Assembly (NCBI GenBank): GCA_964460485.1
Contig: CAYWRY010000018.1
Coordinates: forward strand, 1 to 45,986
DNA: 45,986 nucleotides
From: VGRF01 sp964460485
GTDB lineage: Bacteria > Myxococcota_A > UBA9160 > UBA6930
Direction: 5' to 3'
Shown piece after piece: positions 23,718-32,574 of this stretch. A program made the translations under genes and the position numbers. The first letter of the stretch is position 1. Every line of letters starts with the position of its first letter. A model generated the notes under the pieces. The model saw nothing but the letters and a program-made list of their open reading frames with translations, was not told where the DNA came from and ran no database searches.

Positions 23718-25409
23718 TCAGTCCTCGGTCGCGAGCGAGAGCCGCGCGCTCAGCTCCACGCCCTCTTCGACCAAGGCTGCGAGGGCCGTGCGCGCGCGCG
23801 GCGAGAGCTGCGCCGTGTCGACCACCAGGCGGAGGTGAAGCGCGCGGGCTCTCTGCGGTAGCTCCGCAGCCAGCGCCGCAGCTCGAGGCGCGGACGCCTC
23901 GGACACGCGACCGAGCGTCGCGTCCTTCTCGTCGTCGTCGAAAGCCTCGCCGCTGAGCAAGTCGGACTCCGCCAGATCGGGCGAGAGCACGGACTCGGCG
24001 GTCTGGGCGGCGCCCATCAGCGGGTCGTCGGCAGGCGGCAGGATCTCGAAGCCGTCGGTCGTCTCCTCGAAGGCCGCGGGCGCGTAGTGGGGCACCGGAG
24101 CGACAGGGTCGGCGGCGACCGCGTCGACCTCGAACGTGTCCTCGCTCTCGCGCGCGGGAGCCTCCAGCGAGAACTGGGTCGCATGCGCCGCAGCCTGAGG
24201 CTTGGCCGGCGCCAGCTTGGGGCCGCTGACTTCGCTGCCGATCGGCGAGTGGTCGAGCACGAAGGTGAGCTCGAAGCACTCGACGCGCACCACGTCGCCG
24301 ACGGAGAGCTCGTGCTGCTTGGTGCGCTGTCCGTTCACGTAGATCCCGTTCACGGAGTCGAGATCGCGCACGACGTGGCGACCGCCGCTGCGCGTGAAGA
24401 TCGCGTGGCGACGGGACACGCCGGCGTCGGCGAGCACGATCTCGCACTCGGGGGCACGGCCCGCGCACAGGTCGCCGTCCTCCCAGGTGCGCAGCAGATG
24501 GAGCTTGCCGTCCCGCTGCACGATCAGGCCGGCGTAGAGCTTGCGTGCGGCCTCGGCCGGTGGAGCGCCTTGCGCTCCCGCTGACGTCGCGATCCGCGCG
24601 GCGGCGGGTACCTCCGCGGGCTCCGGCGCGCCGAAGTCGAACAGCGAAGTGTGCTCGGGATTCGGGGTCGCCGGCGGCGGCGTCTCCGCGCGGGCACTGG
24701 GCGGCTCGGGCACCTCGCTGGCGATCTCGTCCTCGCCGAACGCGAACACGCCGTCCGGATCCGGGGGCGCGGCCGCCTGCGACTCGGCCTCGGGCTCGAG
24801 CTCGATCGCATCGAGCATCGGCAGCGCGAGCTCCTCCTCGACCGCCTGCGGCGAGGGAGCGCTCGGCGCGACGGCGGGCGCCGCGCTAAGCGCCGGAGCC
24901 GCGCTGGGCGCGGGCGCCGCGGAGCGCGCGGGAGCGGGCTTCGCGCTCGCCAGCGGCGACGGCGGGATCATCGGCTTCGCGGACGCGGCCGGCGCCGCGG
25001 CGGGCTTCGCGGCCGCCGGCGCTGCAGGCGGCTCGAGCGCGAGAAACGTCTGCGACGCGTCCCACGCGTCGCTCGCCTTCGCCTTCGGCGCGCCGGCGAT
25101 CTGCACGCCCGGGTTCGCCGCGATGCGCAGCTCGTACTTCCCGAGCTGGATCACGTCGCCCGCCTCGATCGGGACGCTGCCGGTGATCCGCTTGCCGTTC
25201 AGCTGGGTGCCGTTCTCGCTGCCGAGGTCTTCGAGCGCGAAGCCTTCGCCCTCCCGGCGCAGCACGGCGTGGAAGCGGCTCACGGCGAGGTTGTTCACGA
25301 CCACGTCGTTCTCGCGCATGCGGCCGATGCGCAGTTGGGGCCCCGCGAACGCGACCTCGCTCAGCAAGCGGCCCTTGAGCGAAAGCTGAACCCGGGGCGA
25401 TCCCGCCAT
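23718..25409 (-). CDS. Protein with two FHA domains and a long Ala/Pro-rich linker
   Basis: A 563-residue cytoplasmic protein. FHA domain 1 is at about residues 22-97 with LRIGR, VSRFHAVL and DLGSENGTQLNGKRI. A linker rich in Ala, Pro and Glu follows (about 100-300). FHA domain 2 is at about 315-385 with GVSRRHAIFTRSGG and DSVNGIYVNGQR. The remaining C-terminal 175 residues are acidic then helical and are not recognised. Each FHA keeps the Arg, Ser, His and Asn residues that bind phosphothreonine, so it is probably a scaffold in Ser/Thr-kinase signalling. No kinase is in the window. The ATG has GAGG upstream. Confidence 0.88.
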   Translation of the reverse strand: MAGSPRVQLSLKGRLLSEVAFAGPQLRIGRMRENDVVVNNLAVSRFHAVLRREGEGFALEDLGSENGTQLNGKRITGSVPIEAGDVIQLGKYELRIAANPGVQIAGAPKAKASDAWDASQTFLALEPPAAPAAAKPAAAPAASAKPMIPPSPLASAKPAPARSAAPAPSAAPALSAAPAVAPSAPSPQAVEEELALPMLDAIELEPEAESQAAAPPDPDGVFAFGEDEIASEVPEPPSARAETPPPATPNPEHTSLFDFGAPEPAEVPAAARIATSAGAQGAPPAEAARKLYAGLIVQRDGKLHLLRTWEDGDLCAGRAPECEIVLADAGVSRRHAIFTRSGGRHVVRDLDSVNGIYVNGQRTKQHELSVGDVVRVECFELTFVLDHSPIGSEVSGPKLAPAKPQAAAHATQFSLEAPARESEDTFEVDAVAADPVAPVPHYAPAAFEETTDGFEILPPADDPLMGAAQTAESVLSPDLAESDLLSGEAFDDDEKDATLGRVSEASAPRAAALAAELPQRARALHLRLVVDTAQLSPRARTALAALVEEGVELSARLSLATED

Positions 25410-25516
25410 GCGAACCTCGCGCGCGAAAGAGGGAGTTCTCCCGCGGCTTTTCGCCGGTTGGCTGCCGCGACTTGACCCCTTCCGACGGGGCTCGGCGGCG
25501 CCGTCGCCGCGCGCGA

Positions 25517-26419
25517 TCAGCGCCGGCGCAGGGGGAGGTGCGGCAGCAGTCGCTCCAGCGTTCCGGGCGCGATCTCGGTGAGCTGCACGCGCCCGAAGCC
25601 GAGGCCCTCGAGGTCGCAGAGAGCCTGGGCCACCGCGGCCGGCTCGCCGAGAAAGCGCGAGAGGAAGCCGCGCCCGAACGGAGCGCGCAGCGCTTCCGCC
25701 TGCGCCGCCGGCACCGCTCCCACCAGCACGAAGGTGCCGAGCGGGGCGTCCTCGCGGACGCGCCGCACCTGCGCCACCGCGTCGCGCACATCGGCCTCGG
25801 ACACGGCGCCGTACTTCCCGAGGTCGAGGGCTCCGCCGCGCGTCGCCGGCGCGTTCGGCTTCACCTCCATCCGATCCACGAGGCGCGGCACCTCGCGCAG
25901 CGTGCGCGGTCCGCCCGCAGAGCCCACCAGCAGCGGCGGCGGGCTCGCGAGATCGGCGAGCCCCGGCTCGCCCACGTCCACCTGATAGTGCTTCCCCGCG
26001 AAGCGGCAGCGGCCGGTGTGGAGCAGCTCTCGCGCGATCTGCAGCGCCTCGACGTACATGCCCGCGCGCTCGGGCCCCGGCGGAAAGCGCCAGCCGAGAC
26101 TCCGGATCTCGTCCTCGACCCAACCGGCGCCGAGGCCGGCCTCGAAGCGCCCCCCAGCCACGCGATTCAGCGTGAGCGCTGCCTGGGCGAACTCGACCGG
26201 CGAGCGGAACAGATTGTTGGCGAACGACGAGGTGATCGGGATCTCGCGCGTCGCGCAGGCCATCTCGGTGAGCACGACCCACAGGTGCGGGTAGGCAAGC
26301 CCGAGCGTCACGAGGTGGTCGCTGGCCGCGAGGCCGTGCCAGCCCTCCGCCTCGCGCGCTCGCGCCCAGTCGCCCGGCCGCTCCGCTCGCCCCGCGTTGT
26401 AGTTGGGGAAGAACTCCAC
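25517..26419 (-). CDS. LLM-class (luciferase-like) flavin/F420-dependent oxidoreductase
   Basis: A 300-residue TIM-barrel oxidoreductase. Family features are the N-terminal strand FFPNYNAG, AREAEGWHGLAASDHL, NLFRSPVEFAQAALTLNRVA, and GRFEAGLGAGWVEDE followed by PGPERAGMYVEALQI. The pattern resembles the F420-dependent branch of the LLM class, but the cofactor and substrate cannot be fixed by eye. The GTG start has GAGG six bases upstream. It lies 8 bases downstream of greB and is probably in the same transcript. Confidence 0.85.
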   Translation of the reverse strand: MEFFPNYNAGRAERPGDWARAREAEGWHGLAASDHLVTLGLAYPHLWVVLTEMACATREIPITSSFANNLFRSPVEFAQAALTLNRVAGGRFEAGLGAGWVEDEIRSLGWRFPPGPERAGMYVEALQIARELLHTGRCRFAGKHYQVDVGEPGLADLASPPPLLVGSAGGPRTLREVPRLVDRMEVKPNAPATRGGALDLGKYGAVSEADVRDAVAQVRRVREDAPLGTFVLVGAVPAAQAEALRAPFGRGFLSRFLGEPAAVAQALCDLEGLGFGRVQLTEIAPGTLERLLPHLPLRRR

Positions 26420-26427
26420 CCGCTTCC

Positions 26428-26898
26428 TCAGGCCTCGTAGCGGATCGCAGAGATCGAGACTGCGGCCTCGCCGCGCGGGCGGCGCACGGTCACCTCGTCG
26501 CCCACGCTGCGACCCATCAGCGCGCGGCCGAGCGGCGACTCGATCGAGAGCAGACCTCGCGCGGGGTCGGATTCGTCCGGGCCCACGAGCCGGTACTCGG
26601 CGCTCTCGCCCGACTCTTCTTCGACGGTGACGAAAGCGCCGAAGTAGACGCGGTCGCGGCGCGGCGGCGGGTCGCTCACGACCGTCAGGCTGTCGAGCTT
26701 CTTCTGCAGGAAGCGCAGGCGGCCGTCGATCTCGCGCAGGCGCTTCTTCCCGTAGATGTACTCGGCGTTCTCGCTGCGGTCGCCGAGCGCGGCCGCCTCG
26801 GAGACTTGTTGGGTCACGCGCGGCCGCTCCACGCGCCACAGGCGCTCCGCCTCCTCTTGCAGGCGGCGGAAGCCGTCCGGCGTGATGTAGCTGCCCAT
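26428..26898 (-). CDS. greB: Transcription elongation factor GreB
   Basis: A 156-residue factor that rescues backtracked RNA polymerase by stimulating transcript cleavage. The N-terminal coiled coil ends in the acidic tip GDRSENAEYIYGKKRLREID, with the Asp and Glu needed for cleavage and the YGKKRLREID signature that favours GreB over GreA. The C-terminal FKBP-like domain follows (GAFVTVEEE to GDEVTVRRP). The ATG at 26896-26898 (MGSYITPDGF) is chosen over an earlier codon because it matches the family start. It is divergent from the SNF2 helicase gene, 76 bases away. Confidence 0.93.
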   Translation of the reverse strand: MGSYITPDGFRRLQEEAERLWRVERPRVTQQVSEAAALGDRSENAEYIYGKKRLREIDGRLRFLQKKLDSLTVVSDPPPRRDRVYFGAFVTVEEESGESAEYRLVGPDESDPARGLLSIESPLGRALMGRSVGDEVTVRRPRGEAAVSISAIRYEA

Positions 26899-26974
26899 GC
26901 CGCGGGAGTTACGGAACCGCGCATGCGCCGGCAACTGCGCTGCGGCCGCCGCGCGCGGCCTCTACGTTGCGCGC

Positions 26975-29866
26975 GTGCGGGCGATCTTCGAGCGAGTGCG
27001 CGCGGAGGCGGAGCGCGGCGCGTGGACCGCGGGCGTCGAGCTCGCGCGCGCGAACGCCGTGACCCAGGAGCGCGCCAGCGGCGGCGAGCGCGTGCTGCGG
27101 GTGCGCCCGAGCACCGGGCTGATCCATCCGACGGTGCTGCTGTACGTGGACGACGCGGAGTGGGAGTGCGACTGCGGCGGCGAGGAGGATCCGTGCGCGC
27201 ACGTGGCGGCCGCCGTGATCGCGCTGCGGCGCGCGCAGCAGGAAGGGCGCGAGCTGCCGGCCGCCGCGGCCGCGGGCGCCCTCGCCTACCGCTTTCGCAG
27301 CGAGAGCACGGGACTCGCGCTCGAACGCGTCGTGGTGCGCGGCGAGGCCGAGGAGCCGCTCCGCGCCTCGCTCTCGGCGCTGCGCAGCGGGCGCGTGCCG
27401 GGGCCCGCCGTCAGCCCGACCCAGAGCGACGTCGCCGTCGAGCTCGCGCTCGGGGCGTCGCCGAGCGGCCCGCTGCCGCGCGGCGTGCTGCGCGCGCTGC
27501 TCGCGCCGCTCGAGAGCTGCGACGACGTCCGCCTCGACGGCGCGCGCATCCGCACCAGCCGCGAGCCGGTGGGCTGGCGCGCGCGCCTGGTCGACGACGG
27601 CGACGGCTTCCGCCTGCGCGTGGATCCGGATCCCCCGATCACGCGCGCGCTCGCGGATGGCTTCGCGCTGTGCGGCGACACGCTGCGCGAGATCGCGCCG
27701 TCGCGGCTCAACGGCCGCGAGCAGAGCGAGCTCTTCCCGCCCGGGCGCTACTTCGCGCCCGGCGACGCGGCCGCGCTGGTCGCCGACGTGCTGCCGAACC
27801 TCGAGCAGCGCGTGCCCGTGACGATCGTGACCACGCGGCTCGCCCGCGGCCGGCGCGAGCCGCCGCGCCTGCGCGTCGAGACCGAGCGTCGCGGCGACGC
27901 GCTCTCGGTGCTCGCGACGATCGTCTACGGCGACCCGCCGGCGGCGCGCGTCGACGCGGGCAAGCTGGTCGTGCTCGGCGGCGCGATCCCGATTCGCGAC
28001 GAGGCCGCCGAGCGCGAGCTCGAGCGCCGGCTCGCGCGCCAGCTCGAGCTGGCGCCCGGGCATCGCGTGGATCTGTCGCCGAGCGATGCGATCCGCTTCT
28101 GCGAGCGGCTCGAGCGCGCGAGCGTGCAGGTCGCGGGCGCCGCTCACCGCGAGTTCTTCGTGGCGCCGGCGCTCACGGCCGAGGTCGCGCTCGCCGACGA
28201 GCGCTTCGCCGTGCGCTTCCGCAACGCGGCGGGCGGAGAAGCGACCGCGGAAGCGGTGTTCGGCGCCTGGCGCGGCGGCGACTCGCTCGTGCCGCTGCTC
28301 GGCGGCGGCTTCGCCCCGCTGCCCGCGGAATGGCTCGCGAAGCTCGGACCGCTCGTCGCGGACCTGCTCGCCGCGCGCCGGCCGGACGGCAGCCTACCCG
28401 GGAGCGCGGCGCCCGACCTCGCGCGGCTGTGCGACGCCCTCGAGCAGCCTCGACCCCCCGGTTTCGAGCGGCTCGCCGCGCTGTTGGGCGACTTCTCCGC
28501 GCTGCCCGAGGCGCCGCTCGCGGCGTCGCTGGCGAGCCGCCTGCGCAGTTATCAGGGCGCGGGCGTGCGCTGGCTGCACTTCCTCGGGCGCGCCGGGCTC
28601 GGCGCGCTACTCGCCGACGACATGGGCCTCGGCAAGACGCTCCAGGCGCTCGCCACGTTCGGACCGCGCACGCTCGTGGTCGCGCCCACCAGCTTGCTGG
28701 CGAACTGGCAGGAGGAGATCGCGCGCTTCCGGCCGGAGCTCGGGGTGCACGTCTATCACGGCGCGGCGCGGGAGCTGGAGGATCAGGCGCCGGTGACACT
28801 CACGACCTACGCGCTGCTGCGCCGCGACGCCGCGCCGCTCGCCGCCGTGCCGTGGGAGCTGGTAGTGCTCGACGAGGCGCAGGCGATCAAGAACCCGAAC
28901 AGTCAAACCGCGCGCGCGGCGTTCGCACTGCGCGCCGAACGCCGCGTCGCGCTCACCGGCACGCCCGTCGAGAACCGCCTCGAAGAGCTGTGGAGCGAGA
29001 TGCACTTCCTGAATCCGGGGCTGCTCGGCGGGCGCTCCGACTTCGAGGCGCGGGTGGCGAAGCCGATCGCGAGCGGAGACGTGGAGGCAGCCCAGCGCCT
29101 GCGCGAGCGGCTGCGCCCATTCGTGCTGCGGCGGCGCAAGGCGGAGGTGGCGCCGGAGCTTCCGCCGCGCACGGACGTGGTGCTGCACTGCGTGCTCTCC
29201 GACGCCGAGCGTGCGGTCTACGACGCCGTGCGCGCCGCCACGAAGCCCGAGCTGCTGGAGAAGCTGGCGCGCGGCGGCAGCGTGCTCGAGGCGCTCGAGG
29301 CGCTGCTGCGCATGCGCCAGGCGTGCTGCCACCCGCGCCTCGTGCCGGGCCAGCAGGAGGGCGCGAGCGCGAAGCTGGAGCTGCTCGTGGACCGGCTCGA
29401 AACGGTTGCCGCCAACGGGCACAAGGCGCTCGTCTTCTCCCAGTGGACCGCCCTGCTCGACCTGGTCGAGCCGCTGCTTCGCGATGCCGACCTCGATTTC
29501 GTGCGCCTCGACGGCACGACCCGCGACCGCGGCGCGGTGGTGGCGCGCTTCCAGTCCGAGAGCGGGCCGCCGGTCTTCCTGATCTCGCTGCGCGCCGGCG
29601 GCGCCGGCCTCAACCTCACCGCCGCCGACCACGTCTTCCTGCTGGATCCCTGGTGGAACCCGGCGGTGGAGGACCAGGCGGCCGATCGCGCCCACCGCAT
29701 CGGGCAGGAGCGACCCGTCCTCGTGCACCGGCTGGTCGCGCAGGACACGGTCGAGGAGCGCATCCTCGCGCTGCAGGAGAGCAAGCGCGCGCTCGCGGCC
29801 TCGGCGCTGGACGGCGGCGCCGGCGCAGAGCTGACTCGTGAGGACCTGCTCGCGCTGCTCCAGTGA
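26975..29866 (+). CDS. SWIM-domain SNF2/HepA-type helicase
   Basis: A 963-residue ATP-dependent DNA/nucleoprotein translocase. A SWIM zinc finger is at about residues 63-85 (WECDCGGEEDPCAHV, a CxC-CxH pattern). A middle region of unrecognised fold follows. The SNF2 ATPase occupies about 530-963, with motif I ADDMGLGKTLQ, motif II LDEAQ, LTGTPVENRLEELWS, FSQWT, SLRAGGAGLNL and motif VI DRAHRIGQERP. The GTG at 26975 is used because the reading frame upstream runs into the greB start region. It leads a plus-strand run of four genes. Confidence 0.92.
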   Translation: MRAIFERVRAEAERGAWTAGVELARANAVTQERASGGERVLRVRPSTGLIHPTVLLYVDDAEWECDCGGEEDPCAHVAAAVIALRRAQQEGRELPAAAAAGALAYRFRSESTGLALERVVVRGEAEEPLRASLSALRSGRVPGPAVSPTQSDVAVELALGASPSGPLPRGVLRALLAPLESCDDVRLDGARIRTSREPVGWRARLVDDGDGFRLRVDPDPPITRALADGFALCGDTLREIAPSRLNGREQSELFPPGRYFAPGDAAALVADVLPNLEQRVPVTIVTTRLARGRREPPRLRVETERRGDALSVLATIVYGDPPAARVDAGKLVVLGGAIPIRDEAAERELERRLARQLELAPGHRVDLSPSDAIRFCERLERASVQVAGAAHREFFVAPALTAEVALADERFAVRFRNAAGGEATAEAVFGAWRGGDSLVPLLGGGFAPLPAEWLAKLGPLVADLLAARRPDGSLPGSAAPDLARLCDALEQPRPPGFERLAALLGDFSALPEAPLAASLASRLRSYQGAGVRWLHFLGRAGLGALLADDMGLGKTLQALATFGPRTLVVAPTSLLANWQEEIARFRPELGVHVYHGAARELEDQAPVTLTTYALLRRDAAPLAAVPWELVVLDEAQAIKNPNSQTARAAFALRAERRVALTGTPVENRLEELWSEMHFLNPGLLGGRSDFEARVAKPIASGDVEAAQRLRERLRPFVLRRRKAEVAPELPPRTDVVLHCVLSDAERAVYDAVRAATKPELLEKLARGGSVLEALEALLRMRQACCHPRLVPGQQEGASAKLELLVDRLETVAANGHKALVFSQWTALLDLVEPLLRDADLDFVRLDGTTRDRGAVVARFQSESGPPVFLISLRAGGAGLNLTAADHVFLLDPWWNPAVEDQAADRAHRIGQERPVLVHRLVAQDTVEERILALQESKRALAASALDGGAGAELTREDLLALLQ

Positions 29867-29887
29867 CCGCCGGCGCCGGCTGCGCCG

Positions 29888-30439
29888 GTGATCTCGCGCG
29901 CGGCGCAGCTACCGTCGGCGCTCGTGCAAGAACAGACCGACGTCGACGCCCGGGTGCGCGAGCACATCGCCCGCTACGGCTGGCATCTCGTGATGATCCC
30001 GCCGACCCCCGAGGCGGCGGGCTGGGTCCATACGATCGGTTTGCTGGAGCGTTTCGAGCACCCCGAGCTGATCGTGTTCGGCAACGACTTCAGCGTGCTC
30101 TCGCCGCTCCTGAATGCGCTCGGCGAGCGCGTTCGCGCCGGCGCGCGCTTCGAGGCCGGCGGCGAGCTGCACGGGGTGATCGAGGGTTTGCCGATCGCGT
30201 TCCGCGAGGTCGCGGCAAAGTGGATCCCGCCTTTTCTCGGCAACGCTGCGTGGCACTACCAGCGCGCGGCGCTTCCCGCGCTGCAGTGCTTCTGGCCGGA
30301 TCCGAGCGGCCACTTCCCGTGGCAGCCGGAGTGCGACGCGAGCTGGCGCGGCGACCAGCCGCTGCTCTACGAGCGCGAGACGCACCGCGCGCTCTCCGAG
30401 CGCATGCTCGCGGCACTGCGCGCGGACGGGGCGCTGTGA
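29888..30439 (+). CDS. DUF4262-family protein
   Basis: A 183-residue (or 171 from GTG 29924) soluble protein. The pattern YGWHLVMIPPTPEAAGWVHT, then GLLERFEHPELIVFG and a Trp-rich C-terminus (CFWPDPSGHFPWQPE), matches the DUF4262 family, whose function is unknown. Members are often encoded in actinobacteria and proteobacteria near unrelated genes. Neither start has a good ribosome site. It follows the helicase by 21 bases and its stop overlaps the start of the FAD enzyme (GTGA). Confidence 0.75.
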   Translation: MISRAAQLPSALVQEQTDVDARVREHIARYGWHLVMIPPTPEAAGWVHTIGLLERFEHPELIVFGNDFSVLSPLLNALGERVRAGARFEAGGELHGVIEGLPIAFREVAAKWIPPFLGNAAWHYQRAALPALQCFWPDPSGHFPWQPECDASWRGDQPLLYERETHRALSERMLAALRADGAL

Positions 30440-31911
30440 GCCTGCACGTCGCCATCGCCGGAGCGGGCATCGCGGGGCTGGGCGCGGCGCTGGCCCTCGC
30501 GCGCTCCGGCCAGCGGGTGACGCTGCTCGAGCGCGACGCGACGCCTCTGCCGGCCACTCCCGTCGAGGCGTTCGCGCGCTGGGATCGCCGCGGCGCGCCG
30601 CAGGTGAAGCACTCCCACGCGTTCCTGGCGCGCTTGCGGAATCTGCTCCGCGACCGCGCGCCCGACGTGCTCGCCGCGCTGCTCGAGGCCGGCGCGGAGG
30701 AGCTGCCGCTGGCGAACTTGCTGCGGCCGGGCATCGACGACGCTTCGCCGAAGCCAGGCGACGAAGATCTCACGCTGCTCGCCTGCCGCCGCATCACCTT
30801 CGAGTGGGTGCTGCATCGCCTGGTCCTGCGCGAACCGAACGTGACGCTGCGGGACGGCTGCGAAGTGCGCGGCCTCGTCGTGGCGGGCGAGCTGGCGGGC
30901 AAGCCGCGCGTCGCGGGCCTGCGCCTCCGCGGCGGCGGCGCCGACGAGACCCTCTCGGCGGATCTGGTCGTCGACGCCTGCGGCCGGCGCTCGCCCATGG
31001 CGAGCTGGCTCGCGGCAGCCGGGCTCCCTGCGCTCGACGAGGCGAGCGAGCCGTGCGGCGTCTACTACTGCTCGCGCTTCTACAGGCTGCGGGACGGCGT
31101 GGAGCCGCCCGAGCGCGAGACCACGATCGGCGCCGATCTCGGCTACCTGAAGTACGCGATCTTCCACGGCGACGGGCGCATCTACTCGATCACCTTCGCC
31201 GCCGCGCCCGAGGACAAGCCGCTGCGCGCGCTGCTGCGCGAGGCGCCGTTCGAGCGGGCGGCGCGACGATTTCCGGTGATCGCGCGCTGGATCGATCCCG
31301 CGATCGCGGAGCCGATCACGCCCGTCTACGGCATGGACGGCCTGCGGAACACGCGGCGCTGCCTCGCCAGCGCGGGCGAGCCGCGCGTCGCCGGCCTCGC
31401 GCTGCTCGGCGATGCCGCGATCCACACGAATCCGCTCTACGGCCGCGGCTGCAGCTTCGCGCTGGTGCACGCGTGGCTGCTGGCGGACGCGCTCGCGGCG
31501 AGCGGAGGTGACGTGCTCGCGGCGGCGCGCGCGCTGGAGGCGGCCACCGAGCGCGAGATTGCGCCGTGGTATCAGCTCGCGGTCGCCCAGGATCGCGACG
31601 CGGCCACGTGGGCCGCCGAGCTGCGCGGCGAGGTCGCGGCACCTTCGCCCGCCCGGGGCGATGCCGTCGACCCGCGCGCCTACATGCGCGACCTGCTGCG
31701 CCACGGACTGATCCCGGCGCTGCGCCTCGACGCCACCGTGCTGCGCGCCTTCTCGCGGGGCTTCAACCTGCTCGATCCGCCCGGCGACCTGATGCGCCGC
31801 CCGGAGCTGCTCCAGCGCGTGCTGAAGATCTATCAGGCGCGCGCGCAGCGTGAAGAGCCCTACCTTGGGCCGAGCCGCAGCGAGCTGATCGACATCTTGG
31901 ACGCGGCGTGA
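30436..31911 (+). CDS. FAD-dependent monooxygenase/epoxidase-like oxidoreductase
   Basis: A 491-residue flavoprotein. The Rossmann dinucleotide site is VAIAGAGIAGLGAALALARS, ending in the acidic LLERD. The segment PQVKHSHAFLARL corresponds to the Q-x-R/K-H-x-H motif of aromatic-ring and polyene hydroxylase/epoxidase families. The FAD-ribityl motif is LLGDAAIHTNPLYGRG. The tryptophan-halogenase WxWxIP motif is absent. The substrate is unknown. It overlaps the DUF4262 gene by 4 bases and is 22 bases before the CMD-family gene, so these are probably co-expressed. Confidence 0.82.
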   Translation: MSLHVAIAGAGIAGLGAALALARSGQRVTLLERDATPLPATPVEAFARWDRRGAPQVKHSHAFLARLRNLLRDRAPDVLAALLEAGAEELPLANLLRPGIDDASPKPGDEDLTLLACRRITFEWVLHRLVLREPNVTLRDGCEVRGLVVAGELAGKPRVAGLRLRGGGADETLSADLVVDACGRRSPMASWLAAAGLPALDEASEPCGVYYCSRFYRLRDGVEPPERETTIGADLGYLKYAIFHGDGRIYSITFAAAPEDKPLRALLREAPFERAARRFPVIARWIDPAIAEPITPVYGMDGLRNTRRCLASAGEPRVAGLALLGDAAIHTNPLYGRGCSFALVHAWLLADALAASGGDVLAAARALEAATEREIAPWYQLAVAQDRDAATWAAELRGEVAAPSPARGDAVDPRAYMRDLLRHGLIPALRLDATVLRAFSRGFNLLDPPGDLMRRPELLQRVLKIYQARAQREEPYLGPSRSELIDILDAA

Positions 31912-31933
31912 CGCGCGCCGCATGGGAGGCGCC

Positions 31934-32497
31934 ATGCGATTGACCCAGCCCCGCATCGAGCCGCTCGACCCGGACAAGGCCGACCCCGAGGCGCGCGAGC
32001 AGCTCGCGAAGCTCGCCGGCGGCGGACTCGGCGGCGGCCGCCTGCTCAACATCTTCGCCACGCTTGCGCACCACCCGGAGCTGATGCGGCGCTGGCTCGT
32101 GTTCGGCAATCACGTGCTCGGCAAGTCGACGCTGCCGGCCCGCGAGCGCGAGCTCGCGATCCTGCGCGTCGGCTACTTGTGCAAGAGCGAGTACGAGTGG
32201 GGCCAGCACGTGCTGATCGCGCGCCGCTGCGGCATCAGCGACGAGGAGATCGCGCGAATCGCCCTGGGCCCCGGCGCGCCGGGCTGGAGCGCCGGCGACG
32301 CCGCGGTGATCCGTGCGGCCGACGAGCTGCACGGCGATCAGATGATCTCCGACGGGACCTGGGAAGAGCTCGCCAAGACCTGGAATCGCCAGCAGCTCAT
32401 GGATCTCGTGTTCACGATCGGGCAGTACCACCTCGTCGCGATGGCCCTCAACACCTTCGGGGTCCAGCGCGACCCGGGTGTGCCGCCGCTGCCGTGA
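31934..32497 (+). CDS. Carboxymuconolactone decarboxylase-family protein
   Basis: A 187-residue helical protein of the CMD/AhpD-like superfamily. The core is LPARERELAILRVGYLCKSEYEWGQHV, cited here by its start LPARERELAILRVGYL and its end SEYEWGQHV. Only one cysteine is present in place of the AhpD CxxC, so peroxidase activity is unlikely. The start at ATG 31934 is set by GGGAGG five bases upstream. Such proteins often accompany FAD or steroid/aromatic catabolic genes; here it follows an FAD enzyme by 22 bases. Confidence 0.85.
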   Translation: MRLTQPRIEPLDPDKADPEAREQLAKLAGGGLGGGRLLNIFATLAHHPELMRRWLVFGNHVLGKSTLPARERELAILRVGYLCKSEYEWGQHVLIARRCGISDEEIARIALGPGAPGWSAGDAAVIRAADELHGDQMISDGTWEELAKTWNRQQLMDLVFTIGQYHLVAMALNTFGVQRDPGVPPLP

Positions 32498-32552
32498 GGG
32501 GCGTCCCCTAGGCCCGGTGCCCATCCGAGAACGCCACGGTGTGATCGCGGCC

Positions 32553-32574
32553 CGCGCGCCGAGGGCGGCGCGCG
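32553..32574. terminator. GC-rich hairpin between two convergent genes
   Basis: CGCGCGCC and GGCGCGCG form an 8-bp stem with a 6-base loop, lying exactly at the end of the isoaspartyl peptidase gene and 55 bases after the CMD-family stop. Its place between convergent genes suggests a bidirectional transcription end. There is no T-run on either side, so efficiency as an intrinsic terminator is doubtful. Confidence 0.4.

Noticed and set aside
26975..30439. SNF2 helicase plus DUF4262 as a phage-defence system (such as DISARM-like).
   Set aside because: No methyltransferase, phospholipase D, nuclease or other defence partner is adjacent. The SWIM-SNF2 architecture is widespread as a housekeeping form.
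30436..31911. Flavin-dependent tryptophan halogenase.
   Set aside because: The WxWxIP halogenase motif is not present. The Q-x-K-H-x-H segment and the GDAAIHTNP motif fit hydroxylase/epoxidase-type flavoproteins better.
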